A stretch of 64,000 bases of DNA. Source: PGYT01 sp963675055. Lineage in GTDB: Bacteria; Bacteroidota; Ignavibacteria; Ignavibacteriales; Melioribacteraceae. The notes below the pieces were generated by a model, which saw only the letters and a program-made list of their open reading frames with translations, did not search any database and was not told the origin of the DNA. The stretch spans positions 868,001 to 932,000 of the forward strand of contig CAXXJE010000004.1 of the NCBI GenBank assembly GCA_963675055.2. The letters run 5' to 3'. Both the position numbers and the translations under genes were made by a program. Positions 16,062 to 26,018 of this stretch are shown one piece after another. Position 1 is the first letter of the stretch; each line of letters opens with the position of its first letter.

Positions 16062-16069
16062 TATTTTTG
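16062..16069 (+). promoter_or_regulatory. -7 box (TATTTTTG) close to a start codon
   Basis: A perfect TAnnTTTG only nine bases before the ATG of the serine hydrolase. If used, the message would be almost leaderless. No clear -33 element is visible. Confidence 0.3.
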
Positions 16070-16078
16070 TGACAACGA

Positions 16079-17194
16079 ATGAAGTTCATCATAGTTTTAC
16101 TACTACACTTGTTAATCATGGGAGGATGTTCGACTCAATCGGATCCTGTAGACGCACTTATTTATGACGCTGAACTAATAGAATTATTAAACTCCGTAAG
16201 AGATGAATACAATGTACCGGGAATTCAGGTGTGTATTCTTGATCCTGAGGACACTAAAACTTATAGAATTTCTTTAGGCTTTTCGGATATGAATAATGAA
16301 ACTCCGATGAACAACACGACTCAGGTTAAAGCCGGGAGTATAACCAAGAGCTTCACGGGTATCTCAATTCTTAATTTGGTTCAAAAGGGACTCATCAATC
16401 TGGATGATTCTCTTGGTAAATATCTGGATCTGTCCGATCACGCTCATGACGGAATAACTTTAAAAAAGCTGTTGAATATGCACAGCGGGCTTCTCGGTTA
16501 TTTAAATGATGATGCCGATGCAACTATAATGGATGCTATGATAGCCAATCCGGACAAACAATGTTCTCCGGAAGAATTGGTCAGCTTTGGTTTTCAACTC
16601 ACCGAAAACCTTGGCAATACAGAAGAGAACGAATTTCATTATACAAATACCAATTACATTTTATTGGGAATGCTGATAGAAAAAGTTTCAGGACTAAGCT
16701 ATGCCGATTTCATTTGTCAGGAAATAACTGATCCTCTCGGATTATCAGACACATATATCCCCACCGAAAACGAGAACTCCGGCAACATTTCCGGAGGCTA
16801 TTACATTAATCTGGAAGAAAACAGCATTGACGATTTCTCAAACATAAACATGTCATATGTCTGGAGTGCCGGAGCCGTGATATCAACAGCTTCTGATTTG
16901 TGTAAATGGATGAATTTAATCGGTAACAATGAAGTTATCTCAGGTCCAGTTCAGAATTATGTTTACGAGGGACTTGAAATATCCGAAGGTGCATACTATA
17001 CTTCCGGACTAATTAACGAACCCACCAAAATCTGGCACAACGGCACGGTTCTCGGATACCACGGTGAAATGTGCTATTTGAAGGATTCGGGGATCTCTGT
17101 GGCTGTCCTTACAAACTGCAATGTTGTCGGTACCGATGGTGATCCGGTAAAGGATATTATGGACGGAATTATTGATCTGCTGGATAATGATTAA
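16079..17194 (+). CDS. Serine hydrolase, beta-lactamase class C / DD-peptidase family, probable lipoprotein
   Basis: A 371-aa envelope protein of the penicillin-binding/AmpC-like family (PF00144). The signal peptide ends in LIMGGC, with Cys17 as the likely lipidated residue. Active-site motifs are visible: SxxK as S87-I-T-K90 in GSITKSF, YxN as Y188-T-N190 in HYTNTNY, and HNG near residue 318 in IWHNGTVLGYHG in place of KTG. HxG instead of KTG is common in esterases, peptidases and D-aminoacylases of this family, so true beta-lactamase activity is not implied. It is monocistronic. Confidence 0.82.
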   Translation: MKFIIVLLLHLLIMGGCSTQSDPVDALIYDAELIELLNSVRDEYNVPGIQVCILDPEDTKTYRISLGFSDMNNETPMNNTTQVKAGSITKSFTGISILNLVQKGLINLDDSLGKYLDLSDHAHDGITLKKLLNMHSGLLGYLNDDADATIMDAMIANPDKQCSPEELVSFGFQLTENLGNTEENEFHYTNTNYILLGMLIEKVSGLSYADFICQEITDPLGLSDTYIPTENENSGNISGGYYINLEENSIDDFSNINMSYVWSAGAVISTASDLCKWMNLIGNNEVISGPVQNYVYEGLEISEGAYYTSGLINEPTKIWHNGTVLGYHGEMCYLKDSGISVAVLTNCNVVGTDGDPVKDIMDGIIDLLDND

Positions 17195-17282
17195 GCTAAG
17201 TTATTTTTCAGGATAATAATCCCCTGTTTTTTAAGTATATTAGGACCTAAATTAATATTGTTTCAGAAATTAGAAGTATACT

Positions 17283-18929
17283 TTGTTAAAGAAATTATCC
17301 TCCAAAATTAAGTCCATTTTCAAATCCCAAACGAAAACAGACCAGGTAAATACAAATAAACCAATCAAAGAAGCTAAGGTACATATTGCTGCAAAAGGCG
17401 AGCCTTATCTTCATGATAAATCAGGATCAAAGAAACCGACACAGAAAAAGCGAAGGCGAAAAGAAACTCCGGAAGAATACCGCGCTCGCCGCGAGAAACG
17501 CAGAAAGGAACGAGAGGAAGAACCCACCGGTAAGCCGGAGCCTAAGAAACAGGATAGATGGGATGCCGGTGAGTTTAAGGTACCTGTTGAAGATGGTAAA
17601 ACAAGGTTTCATGATTTCGAAATCGCCCAGGAAATTATGCATGGTATCTTCGATCTTGGATTTCAATATTGCACCCCGGTACAGGAGCAGACATTACAGA
17701 AATCTTTGCTTGGTGAAGATGTAACCGCACAGGCTCAAACAGGAACCGGGAAAACTGCTGCCTTCCTGATTACGATTTTCAATCATTTTCTTAAAAATCC
17801 GATTGATAAAAAAAGACGTTATGGAACTCCTCGTGCATTGATTCTTGCTCCGACGAGAGAACTTGTTCTACAGATTGACAAGGACGCCAGGGAACTTGCC
17901 AAATACGTAGACTGTTCAATTCAGGCAATTTTCGGCGGAATGGACTATAGGAAGCAAGAGAAAGTTTTAAGAAGCAGTGAAAGCGACATTCTAATTTGTA
18001 CACCCGGCAGGTTGATAGATTTCCAGAAAAAACGAGCAATTGATCTTAGAAAAGTTGAGATTCTTGTAATCGATGAAGCCGATCGAATGCTCGATATGGG
18101 ATTCATTCCGGATGTGAAAAAGATCGTTCTGAGTACGCCTCAGAAGTCCAAACGGCAGACTATGTTCTTCACAGCGACAATGTCCTATGATGTGGAAAGG
18201 CTTTCCGAATCCTGGACCAGACGCGCATTTAATATTAACATCGAACCGGAAGAAATTGCTGCTAAATCTGTTGAACAGATTACATACATAACCACGGTTG
18301 ATGAAAAACCGATTCTGCTGTATAATCTTATTACCAGAGAAAATCTGGAAAGAGTTTTAATCTTTTCGAACAGGAAAGATGAAGCCAAAAAGTTGAAAAG
18401 TACATTTGACACCTATGACATAAGCTGTGCCCTGCTGTCCGGTGATGTTGATCAAAAACAGCGTATTTCCAGACTCGAGAAGTTTAGAGAAGGAAAAGTA
18501 CGAGTACTCATTGCTACAGATGTAGCCTCACGCGGATTGCACGTGGAAGCAATTTCCCATGTAGTAAACTACAACCTCCCGCAGGATCCCGAAGATTACG
18601 TTCACAGAATAGGCAGAACCGGTCGTGCGGGCGCCACGGGCATTTCAATTAATTTTGCGGATGAAGAAAGCGGTCATGAACTTACGAAGCTTGAGGAATA
18701 CCTGGAGAAGAAAATCGAGTGTATTTTCCCGGATGAAGAACTGCTGATACCAATTCCGCCGGAAAATATTAAACCGGTAAAGAAAAGCGCTCCTGAGAAG
18801 AAAAAGAGAGATGGCAGACCCGGTGGTAACAGGCAAGGTTCCAACAGGAATTACGGAAATAAGAATAGAAACAGAAGTGGGAACCGGAATTCAGGGAAAA
18901 GACCGAACTCAGGTTCGGATAAACCTTAG
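17283..18929 (+). CDS. DEAD-box ATP-dependent RNA helicase
   Basis: A 548-aa RNA helicase. A Lys/Arg-rich N-terminal extension (about 1-115) precedes the two RecA-like domains. Visible motifs are the Q motif (FQYCTPVQEQTL), Walker A AQTGTGKT, PTREL, TPGRL, DEAD in VIDEADRML, TAT in FFTATM (usually SAT), and HRIGRTGRAG near the end of domain 2. The C-terminal tail of about 50 residues is rich in Arg, Asn and Gly and likely binds RNA. It resembles RhlE/RhlB-type cold-adaptation and ribosome-assembly helicases. The only usable start is TTG at 17283 with no clear Shine-Dalgarno site. It converges on lipA with a 2-bp gap and no terminator between. Confidence 0.93.
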   Translation: MLKKLSSKIKSIFKSQTKTDQVNTNKPIKEAKVHIAAKGEPYLHDKSGSKKPTQKKRRRKETPEEYRARREKRRKEREEEPTGKPEPKKQDRWDAGEFKVPVEDGKTRFHDFEIAQEIMHGIFDLGFQYCTPVQEQTLQKSLLGEDVTAQAQTGTGKTAAFLITIFNHFLKNPIDKKRRYGTPRALILAPTRELVLQIDKDARELAKYVDCSIQAIFGGMDYRKQEKVLRSSESDILICTPGRLIDFQKKRAIDLRKVEILVIDEADRMLDMGFIPDVKKIVLSTPQKSKRQTMFFTATMSYDVERLSESWTRRAFNINIEPEEIAAKSVEQITYITTVDEKPILLYNLITRENLERVLIFSNRKDEAKKLKSTFDTYDISCALLSGDVDQKQRISRLEKFREGKVRVLIATDVASRGLHVEAISHVVNYNLPQDPEDYVHRIGRTGRAGATGISINFADEESGHELTKLEEYLEKKIECIFPDEELLIPIPPENIKPVKKSAPEKKKRDGRPGGNRQGSNRNYGNKNRNRSGNRNSGKRPNSGSDKP

Positions 18930-18931
18930 TG

Positions 18932-19840
18932 CTATTCCCACATATCGCGGGCTTGTTTGTCGGCATGATATGAACTGCGAACAAGCGGGCCCGATTCAAC
19001 AGCTTTGAATCCCATTTTCAATCCTTCTTCCTTGTACATTTTGAACTCGTCGAGAGTAACATACCTGTGTACCGGGAGATGTTTTTTTGTGGGCTGGAGG
19101 TATTGCCCGATTGTCATAATATCGCAGCCGTGTTCCTTAAGGTGTCCCATGAGTTCAAGTACTTCATTCGTCTCCTCGCCTATCCCGACCATGATACCGC
19201 TTTTGGTTCTAAGACCTTTATCCTTGAACCAACTGATAAGTTCAAGACTTCTTTCATACTTCGCCTGTGGTCGTACTGCGTGGTACAATCTATTAACTGT
19301 CTCAAGATTGTGATTCAGAATGTGCGGCGGATGCTTCATAATAATTTCAAATGCGTGTTCCTCACCTTTGAAATCCGGAATCAGAATCTCAACGGTTGTC
19401 TTCGGCATGCTCTCGTTTATCAGTCTCACTGTTTCAGCGAATATACCCGCGCCGCCGTCGTTAAGCTCATCGCGGTTAACTGATGTAATAACAACATGAC
19501 GAAGCTTTAATTGTGCTACAGATTCCGCTACCCTGCGAGGTTCGTCCATATCCAGTTCGGTAGGTAGACCAACTTTAACATTACAGAATCCGCAGCTTCT
19601 TGTACAAGTTTCGCCGAGAATCATGAACGTCGCAGTACGGTTATTCCAGCATTCTGCAAGATTCGGGCAGCGCGCTTCCTCGCAAACCGTATTCAGTTTT
19701 GCGCCTCGCATAAGATTATGAACATCTTTATAATTCTGTCCGCTGGGCAGACGTACTTTAAGCCAGTCAGGTCTTTTTCCTAAATCGCCTCTTTCCTTCT
19801 CAACAACTTCCTTAAAATCTCTCTGGTGCTTATTGATCAT
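18932..19840 (-). CDS. lipA: Lipoyl synthase
   Basis: Radical-SAM enzyme (302 aa) that inserts two sulfurs into protein-bound octanoate to give lipoate. The auxiliary cluster motif is C53/C58/C64 (CEEARCPNLAEC), the SAM cluster motif is C79xxxC83xxC86 (CTRSCGFC), and the C-terminal RSSYHA signature is present. It lies 115 bp downstream of the E2 gene, whose lipoyl domains are its substrate, and completes a cluster that also has lipB. Whether it shares the E2 transcript is not certain; the gap is long enough for its own promoter. Confidence 0.97.
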   Translation of the reverse strand: MINKHQRDFKEVVEKERGDLGKRPDWLKVRLPSGQNYKDVHNLMRGAKLNTVCEEARCPNLAECWNNRTATFMILGETCTRSCGFCNVKVGLPTELDMDEPRRVAESVAQLKLRHVVITSVNRDELNDGGAGIFAETVRLINESMPKTTVEILIPDFKGEEHAFEIIMKHPPHILNHNLETVNRLYHAVRPQAKYERSLELISWFKDKGLRTKSGIMVGIGEETNEVLELMGHLKEHGCDIMTIGQYLQPTKKHLPVHRYVTLDEFKMYKEEGLKMGFKAVESGPLVRSSYHADKQARDMWE

Positions 19841-19955
19841 TCTAAAAACCCTGTAAACAATGCAATTAATATTTTAAATGTACTGTGAAAATATAGTTCA
19901 TTATTTCCTAATCTGCGATAATCATAATTATCTATCTGATCAGCGTTCTATTTTA

Positions 19956-21572
19956 TTATACCACACTTGTATCAAAATTTTCCAACGTATCCTTTATCGA
20001 TTTCAGGAACATTCCGCCGAGCATACCGTCAACGAGTCTGTGATCATGACTAAGCGATAAATACAGCATCGGCTTGATCACAATGGCATCCATACCGTTA
20101 TTCTCAACTACAACAGGCTTTTTAGTTACAGCGCCTACACCGAGAATTCCAACCTCCGGCTGGTTGATAATCGGCGTACCGAACAACGAGCCGAACACAC
20201 CGTAGTTGGTAATAGTGAATGTACCGTCCATAATGTCATCCGGCAGGAGTCCCTTATTCCTTGATTTGTTGCTTAACTGCGCAATCGATTTAGCCAGCCC
20301 GACAACACTCTTCTCATCCGCGCTCTTGATGTTCGGAACTATCAAACCATTCGGCTCAACAGCAACTGCAATACCGAGATTGATAAACTTCTTTAGCACA
20401 ATATTCTTATCATCGATAGAAGCATTCAGGTAAGGGTATTCTTTAAGCGCTTTTATAGCTGCATAAGCAATAAAGGGCATGTAAGTCAATTTGACACCGT
20501 CTTCTTTCAATAGTCTGGATTTGTTGGCTTTAATGAATTCATGTATTGCGGTCATATCAACTTCATTAACGGCTGTTACATGAACTGACGTATCCCTGCT
20601 GTTTTCCATATGATACATAATACGCTGACGGATATTATCCATCGGTTCGATCTTTATTCCATCTCCTTCTTCGAACTTCGGCGCTTCCATTTTAACAGAA
20701 GAAGTCGATGCATGTTTCAATTCCGACTGGGACTGCTGGGGCTCAGGCTTCGAAACACCGGATGTTCTGTCTTCCAGATATTTTAATATATCCTTTTTCG
20801 ATACCCTTCCATCTATACCTGTTCCCCTAATGGATTCAAGCTCATCGAAACTTACGTTTTCCTTTTTCGCAATGTTCATCACAAGTGGCGAATAAAACCT
20901 GTTGCCGCCGCCGGATGCTGCCGGTTTCGGTGATTCCGCATTAGTCTCTTCATCAACTTGTTTTGTTTCTCCTGCAGCAGATTCTTCTTCTGTTGTTTTC
21001 TTGACAATCCCGCCGCTGGTTGAAACGCGCGCAATTGAAGTACCTACTTCCACAGTATCGTTCTCCTTGAACAATACTTCCGCTAAAGTTCCTTCAACAG
21101 GTGACGGAACTTCTGTGTCTACTTTATCAGTACTTATTTCAAACAGGATTTCATCGCGTTCAATTTTCTCGCCGACATTTTTATGCCACTTGATAATGGT
21201 TCCTTCCATTACTGACTCGCCCATTTTCGGCATGGTAATATCAATAAATTCTCCGCCGACCTGAGTAGTAGATGGTTCGGATTCTTCTTCAAGTACTTTC
21301 TCTTCAGCGGGAGGTTCTTCAGTTTCCGTCTGTCCGTTAGTCTCGATCACGGCAACCAATGAATCAACTTCGACAGTGTCGTTTTCAAAAACTTTTATAT
21401 CCTGGAGTACACCGCTTTCGGGACTTGGAATCTCCGTATCGACTTTATCCGTACTGATCTCGAAAATAATCTCATCCTTTTCAACTTTGTCGCCTTTATT
21501 CTTATGCCATTTGATCAGAGTACCTTCTGTTATACTCTCCCCCATTTTCGGCATTCTAACTTCTACTTTCAT
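19956..21572 (-). CDS. 2-oxoacid dehydrogenase complex E2 (dihydrolipoamide acyltransferase), two lipoyl domains
   Basis: Core acyltransferase (538 aa). Two lipoyl domains lie at about 1-78 and 110-185, with modifiable Lys43 and Lys150, both in EISTDKVDTE. Acidic and Ala/Pro/Ser-rich linkers separate them from the E3-binding peripheral domain (about 228-268, FYSPLVMNIAKKE) and the catalytic domain (about 310-538) with SHDHRLVDG carrying the catalytic His. GAGG lies five bases before the ATG. It sits 100 bp after E1. By partner (a branched-chain-like E1) the complex more likely handles branched-chain 2-oxoacids than pyruvate; inference. Confidence 0.93.
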   Translation of the reverse strand: MKVEVRMPKMGESITEGTLIKWHKNKGDKVEKDEIIFEISTDKVDTEIPSPESGVLQDIKVFENDTVEVDSLVAVIETNGQTETEEPPAEEKVLEEESEPSTTQVGGEFIDITMPKMGESVMEGTIIKWHKNVGEKIERDEILFEISTDKVDTEVPSPVEGTLAEVLFKENDTVEVGTSIARVSTSGGIVKKTTEEESAAGETKQVDEETNAESPKPAASGGGNRFYSPLVMNIAKKENVSFDELESIRGTGIDGRVSKKDILKYLEDRTSGVSKPEPQQSQSELKHASTSSVKMEAPKFEEGDGIKIEPMDNIRQRIMYHMENSRDTSVHVTAVNEVDMTAIHEFIKANKSRLLKEDGVKLTYMPFIAYAAIKALKEYPYLNASIDDKNIVLKKFINLGIAVAVEPNGLIVPNIKSADEKSVVGLAKSIAQLSNKSRNKGLLPDDIMDGTFTITNYGVFGSLFGTPIINQPEVGILGVGAVTKKPVVVENNGMDAIVIKPMLYLSLSHDHRLVDGMLGGMFLKSIKDTLENFDTSVV

Positions 21573-21672
21573 CTGGCCCTCTTATTTCATACCATATTAA
21601 ATTTATTTTGTTGAGCGATTCTCCGAATCGCTGTAAAATATTAATCACATGAAACAGCGTTTCATGCAACAG

Positions 21673-23766
21673 TCAGTACTTCAGTAAACTTTTAATTTCG
21701 TCGCAAATTCTGTTCCTTGTCGGCAGAACTTCGTTTTCCAGTTTGGGATGATACGGGATCGGTGTATCTGTAGCAGCAATTCGCTTAACCGGACCATCAA
21801 GGTATTGAAAACAAGAATCAGTAATTCTGGCGCTGATCTCTGCTCCGAATCCGGCAGTCAGTGTGTCTTCATGAATGATGATTGCCTTACCGGTTTTCTT
21901 AACCGAGTTAAAAATTGTTGCTTCATCAAGCGGAGCGATTGTACGGAGATCGATCAATTCTATGGAATGACCTTCATCAATCAGCTTTTTAATAGCGAAG
22001 CGGCTTTCATGTACCATTGCACCATATGTGATAACACTAAGATCCTCCCCTTCCTGTAATACATTCGCCTTACCGAACGGAAGCAGATAATCACTGTCCG
22101 GTTCGGGAGCTGTTGCATAACTTTGCCGATACAATCCCTTATGTTCAAGGAATAATACAGGGTCTTTCAGTCTGAGAGCAGTTTTAAGCAAACCTTTTGC
22201 ATCGGCAGCATTCGAAGGATAAACAATGTGCAAGCCGGGCATGTGTGCAAAGAATCCTTCGATATTCTGACTGTGATAAAGCCCGCCATGTATGAATCCA
22301 CCGACAGCTACCCGGATAACCATTGGCGATTCAAACAGGTTATTCGACCTGTATCGGTACATTACAAGTTCATCCCTGAGCTGCATAAATGCCGGCCAAA
22401 TATAATCCCCGAACTGTATTTCAACACACGGTTTCAATCCGGCAAGTGCCATTCCAATTCCGACGCCCGCAATTGAAGCTTCTGCTAATGGAGAATTAAA
22501 TACACGTTCTTCACCGAAGTTAATGGACAAATTCTTAGTCGCCCCGAACACACCGCCTTTTTTATCCATCACGTCTTCACCAAAGACATAAATTTTGTCG
22601 TTACGCTCCATCTCCTCTTTTAGAGCATGGTTAATCGCATCGACCATTACAATGTTCTTACCGGATGGTTCCGAAGTTTCATACTTGAGTCTTTCAGCCG
22701 TACCGCTCTCGTCGAATACATGCGTCAACGCGGTTGCCGGATCCGGGTCCGACTGTTCCAGTGCCCAGTCAGCGGCTTCCTGCACATGATTAATAATTTC
22801 CTTGTTAAACTCGTCAAGCGCCAGTTCGGTAAGAATTCCTTTCCTGATTAACTTCCTAGAGAAAAGTGTTATCGGATCCTTGCTTGATAAATCTATCAGA
22901 GCTTCTTCAGGAAGATATTTTTTCTGATCATCGGATGAAGAATGCGAGAACAGTCTTACAGTATGAGCTTCAACTAAAACCGGTCCCTTACCTTGCCTGG
23001 CATACTTAAATGCTGATTGCAAAGCGGCGTGTGATTCCAGAAAATCCGTTCCGTCAATTGCAACCCTGTAAAGATTTTCGTACCCGCTCATCATTTCGGC
23101 AACAGAAGCATTTTTCCCAGCAGTCTGATCTTCAACAGGCACTGAAATCGCCCATTTATTATTTTGAATTACAAATACAACCGGCACCTTCTCCCTGCTT
23201 GCCCAGTTAACCGCTTCGTGGAATTCTCCTTCGCTTGTTGTACCTTCACCGCTGCTTACATAAGTAACGGCATTAATACCGCGTTTTTTATTAGCTATCG
23301 CGGTACCAACAGCCTGAAGGAACTGGGTCCCGGTAGGACTCGACTGTGTAGGTATATTAAATTCTTTTGATCCCCAGTGATTAGGCATCTGTCTTCCGCC
23401 GGTCATGGGGTCATCGGCTTTGGCAAGCATATGCAGGAAAATGTCCCTCGGTTTAACACCGACAGACAACATAAACGGCATATCGCGGTAATACGGGAAA
23501 GCCCAGTCGGTTCCCGGTTTCATTGAGAGTCCGGAAGCTACCTGCACAGCTTCATGTCCGCCGGCAGAAAGGTAAAAGAACGATTTACCCTGCCGCTGAA
23601 GCTTCATAATTTTATAATCAATTTCACGGGAGAGCGTCATAAGCCGGAGCGCGTTCATCAACTGGTCCTTTGTCAGTCCGCCGAATGAACCGGTTTTACC
23701 GGTGGGCGCTTTTCCGTTTACTTTCTGAGCCTGTGTTGTTTCTAAAGATTTATCTGAATCTGCCAT
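21673..23766 (-). CDS. 2-oxoacid dehydrogenase E1, fused alpha-beta, branched-chain-like
   Basis: TPP-dependent decarboxylase (697 aa) with alpha and beta chains fused in one polypeptide. The alpha half (about 30-360) has the TPP motif as GEG (173-175, in SSGEGTTSEGEFHEA) through QNNKWAIS. GEG..SEG matches branched-chain E1-alpha, whereas pyruvate E1-alpha usually has GDG..NQG. The beta half (about 375-697) begins IVMVDAINHALKEEM and has FGEDV and SPLAEASIAG. I start at 23766, where GGAG lies six bases upstream; an ATG four codons earlier is weaker. Fusion of the two chains is known in Bacteroidota. It lies between lipB and E2. Confidence 0.92.
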   Translation of the reverse strand: MADSDKSLETTQAQKVNGKAPTGKTGSFGGLTKDQLMNALRLMTLSREIDYKIMKLQRQGKSFFYLSAGGHEAVQVASGLSMKPGTDWAFPYYRDMPFMLSVGVKPRDIFLHMLAKADDPMTGGRQMPNHWGSKEFNIPTQSSPTGTQFLQAVGTAIANKKRGINAVTYVSSGEGTTSEGEFHEAVNWASREKVPVVFVIQNNKWAISVPVEDQTAGKNASVAEMMSGYENLYRVAIDGTDFLESHAALQSAFKYARQGKGPVLVEAHTVRLFSHSSSDDQKKYLPEEALIDLSSKDPITLFSRKLIRKGILTELALDEFNKEIINHVQEAADWALEQSDPDPATALTHVFDESGTAERLKYETSEPSGKNIVMVDAINHALKEEMERNDKIYVFGEDVMDKKGGVFGATKNLSINFGEERVFNSPLAEASIAGVGIGMALAGLKPCVEIQFGDYIWPAFMQLRDELVMYRYRSNNLFESPMVIRVAVGGFIHGGLYHSQNIEGFFAHMPGLHIVYPSNAADAKGLLKTALRLKDPVLFLEHKGLYRQSYATAPEPDSDYLLPFGKANVLQEGEDLSVITYGAMVHESRFAIKKLIDEGHSIELIDLRTIAPLDEATIFNSVKKTGKAIIIHEDTLTAGFGAEISARITDSCFQYLDGPVKRIAATDTPIPYHPKLENEVLPTRNRICDEIKSLLKY

Positions 23767-23784
23767 CGAAGTCTCCATTCTCTT

Positions 23785-24489
23785 TTAATGAGTTTGGTAT
23801 TCCGTTAAACGTGTCGATTCCTTTACCTCATCGTAGTCGAATATATCTCTAAAGTTATTAATGATTTTTTCTTTGATTTCGTTCAATTCAATTGTGTGTC
23901 CAAGTTCCTTTTCAAGTGAGGTAACCTCTTTATCTTTAATACCACAAGGAATGATTCCGTCAAAATATGCCAAATCGGTATTTATATTAAACGCGAATCC
24001 GTGCATGGTTATCCACCTGCTGACTTTTATGCCGATCGCACAAATTTTCCTGTCCTCAATCCATACACCGGTGAATCCTTCACGTCTACCTGTTTCCAGT
24101 CCGTATTCTGCACAGACTTTAATTATCGTTTCTTCAAGTGATCGCAAGTACAAATGAGTATCCATGTGCCAGTCTTTAAGATCGATTATCGGATACCCCA
24201 CAACCTGACCCGGACCATGATAAGTTATATCCCCGCCGCGATCGATGTTATAGACGGAAATTTTATTCTCCTCGAGATACTCTTTCGAACCGATCAGGTT
24301 ATTAGGATCTGCAACCTTGCCAAGTGTATAGGTGTGCGGATGTTCGAGCAGCAGGAGTGTATCCGCAATTTCACCTTTATTCCTGTGCGATAACAAATCC
24401 TTCTGCAAGTCCCATGCACGCTGATAGTCAATTATTCCAAGATCGATATGTTCGAGTATTCTAGAGATGAATAGCCTCCCCGTAAGCAT
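23785..24489 (-). CDS. lipB: Lipoyl(octanoyl) transferase
   Basis: Moves octanoate from acyl carrier protein onto lipoyl domains, the first step of lipoylation (234 aa). Family signatures are RGGDITYHGPGQVVGYP and the active-site Cys in IIPCGI, with Lys in AIGIKV. The ATG at 24489 overlaps the end of lpd by 29 bp and has no Shine-Dalgarno site. A strong GGGGAGG inside the overlap lies six bases before an in-frame ATC, not ATG. The family usually begins close to that point, so the true start is doubtful. It is in an operon with lpd, E1 and E2. Confidence 0.95.
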   Translation of the reverse strand: MLTGRLFISRILEHIDLGIIDYQRAWDLQKDLLSHRNKGEIADTLLLLEHPHTYTLGKVADPNNLIGSKEYLEENKISVYNIDRGGDITYHGPGQVVGYPIIDLKDWHMDTHLYLRSLEETIIKVCAEYGLETGRREGFTGVWIEDRKICAIGIKVSRWITMHGFAFNINTDLAYFDGIIPCGIKDKEVTSLEKELGHTIELNEIKEKIINNFRDIFDYDEVKESTRLTEYQTH

Positions 24490-25864
24490 CTGCAGCAGCT
24501 TCCATTATCGATTCTGAAAGCGTTGGATGAGCATGAATTGTTTTTACAATCGATTCGAAGGTGCCTTCCATTGACTTGGCAAGTCCTACTTCTGCTATCA
24601 GTTCAGTTGCTTCCGCGCCGATAATATGCGCGCCGAGAAGCTCGCCGTATTTAGCGTCGAAAATCAATTTCACGAAGCCTTCTCTCTCACCCATTGCAGT
24701 TGACTTGCCGCTGACTGAGAACGGGAATTTACCAATCTTCAGCTCGTAACCGGCTTCCTTAGCCTTATCTTCAGTTAAGCCAATACTGGCAACCTGAGGC
24801 TGACAGTATGTGCAGCCAGGGACGGATTCATAATCAACCGGGACAGGATTTAATCCCTTAATCTTTTCAACGCAGTGAATAGCTTCCGCTGACGCAACAT
24901 GAGCCAGCCACGGCGGACCTATTATATCGCCGACAGCATAAACACCGTCTACATTTGTTTTGTATGTGTCTTTATCTACTTTAATATGGTTCCGATCAAG
25001 TTCAACACCGATTTCTTCAAGCCCAATATTCTCGACATTCCCTGTAACACCAATCGCATTTAGAACCTTATCGGCTTTCAATTCTTTCTTCTCGCCATCT
25101 TTCTCAATCGTAACAGTAACAATTCCATCTTTTACTGTTGCTTTCTCAACCTTTGTGCTGGTATATATCTCGATTTTCCGTTTCTTGAAATTTCGTTCTA
25201 AAGTCTGGGAAACCTCTTTATCCTCGATCGGCAGAATCCTGTCGAGCATTTCAATAATTGTCACTTTGGTACCGAGAACACTGTAGAAATATGCGAACTC
25301 AACTCCAATCGCTCCAGCGCCAATAACAATCAATTCCTTTGGCTGCTTCGCCAGCGACATTGCTTCGGTACTTGTAATAATACTTTCGCGATCGACAGGG
25401 ATCGCCGGAACCATTTTCGGACGCGCACCGGTCGAGACGATGATGTGATCCGCTGAAATCGTTTCGGTAACATTTCCATCCGTGTCAAGTATTTCAAGTT
25501 CGGATTTCGATTTAAACCTGCCGAATCCTTTAATGTGATCAATCTTGTTTTTCTTGATCAGGTACTCAACACCTTTTACAATCTTCTTAGACACATTCCT
25601 GCTGCGCTTAATTATCTTGCTGAAATCGTAGCTTACGCCTTCCACACTCAATCCGAAATCACCTGCGTGATTATTTACCAGGTCATAAACTTCGGCATTT
25701 TTAAGAAGCGATTTTGTCGGAATACATCCCCAGTTAAGACAAATCCCGCCAAGATTGTCTTTCTCGATAACCGCGGTTTTAAATCCAAGCTGGGCTGCGC
25801 GAATTGCGGCTACATATCCGCCTGGTCCGCCTCCTAAAACCGCAATTTCGTAATGTTTTGACAT
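24461..25864 (-). CDS. lpdA: Dihydrolipoamide dehydrogenase (E3)
   Basis: FAD- and NAD-dependent disulfide oxidoreductase (467 aa) that reoxidises the dihydrolipoyl group of E2. The FAD motif is GGPGGYVAAIRAAQLG. The redox-active pair is in GGICLNWGCIPTKS, a second nucleotide fold is at VIGAGAIGVEFA, and the C-terminal His/Glu dyad is in HAHPTLSESIMEA. First gene of the operon lpd-lipB-E1-E2(-lipA). A TATATTTA sequence upstream is a possible -7 box with a poor -33. Confidence 0.97.
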   Translation of the reverse strand: MSKHYEIAVLGGGPGGYVAAIRAAQLGFKTAVIEKDNLGGICLNWGCIPTKSLLKNAEVYDLVNNHAGDFGLSVEGVSYDFSKIIKRSRNVSKKIVKGVEYLIKKNKIDHIKGFGRFKSKSELEILDTDGNVTETISADHIIVSTGARPKMVPAIPVDRESIITSTEAMSLAKQPKELIVIGAGAIGVEFAYFYSVLGTKVTIIEMLDRILPIEDKEVSQTLERNFKKRKIEIYTSTKVEKATVKDGIVTVTIEKDGEKKELKADKVLNAIGVTGNVENIGLEEIGVELDRNHIKVDKDTYKTNVDGVYAVGDIIGPPWLAHVASAEAIHCVEKIKGLNPVPVDYESVPGCTYCQPQVASIGLTEDKAKEAGYELKIGKFPFSVSGKSTAMGEREGFVKLIFDAKYGELLGAHIIGAEATELIAEVGLAKSMEGTFESIVKTIHAHPTLSESIMEAAADAYGEAIHL

Positions 25865-26018
25865 ATTTTCAGTAACCTATGGCTTTTTATAAAAGGGTTT
25901 AAATATACTGAACTGAAGCCTAAAAAGAAACATTTGATCTTATTTATAAAACCGGAATACAGGAGGCGGTTATAAGAATTAACACAACATTGACTTGAAA
26001 CTTCAAAAGTGGATACGT

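Noticed and set aside
16079..17194. Antibiotic resistance beta-lactamase
   Set aside because: The third motif is HNG rather than KTG and the family is dominated by esterases and peptidases, so resistance is not supported.
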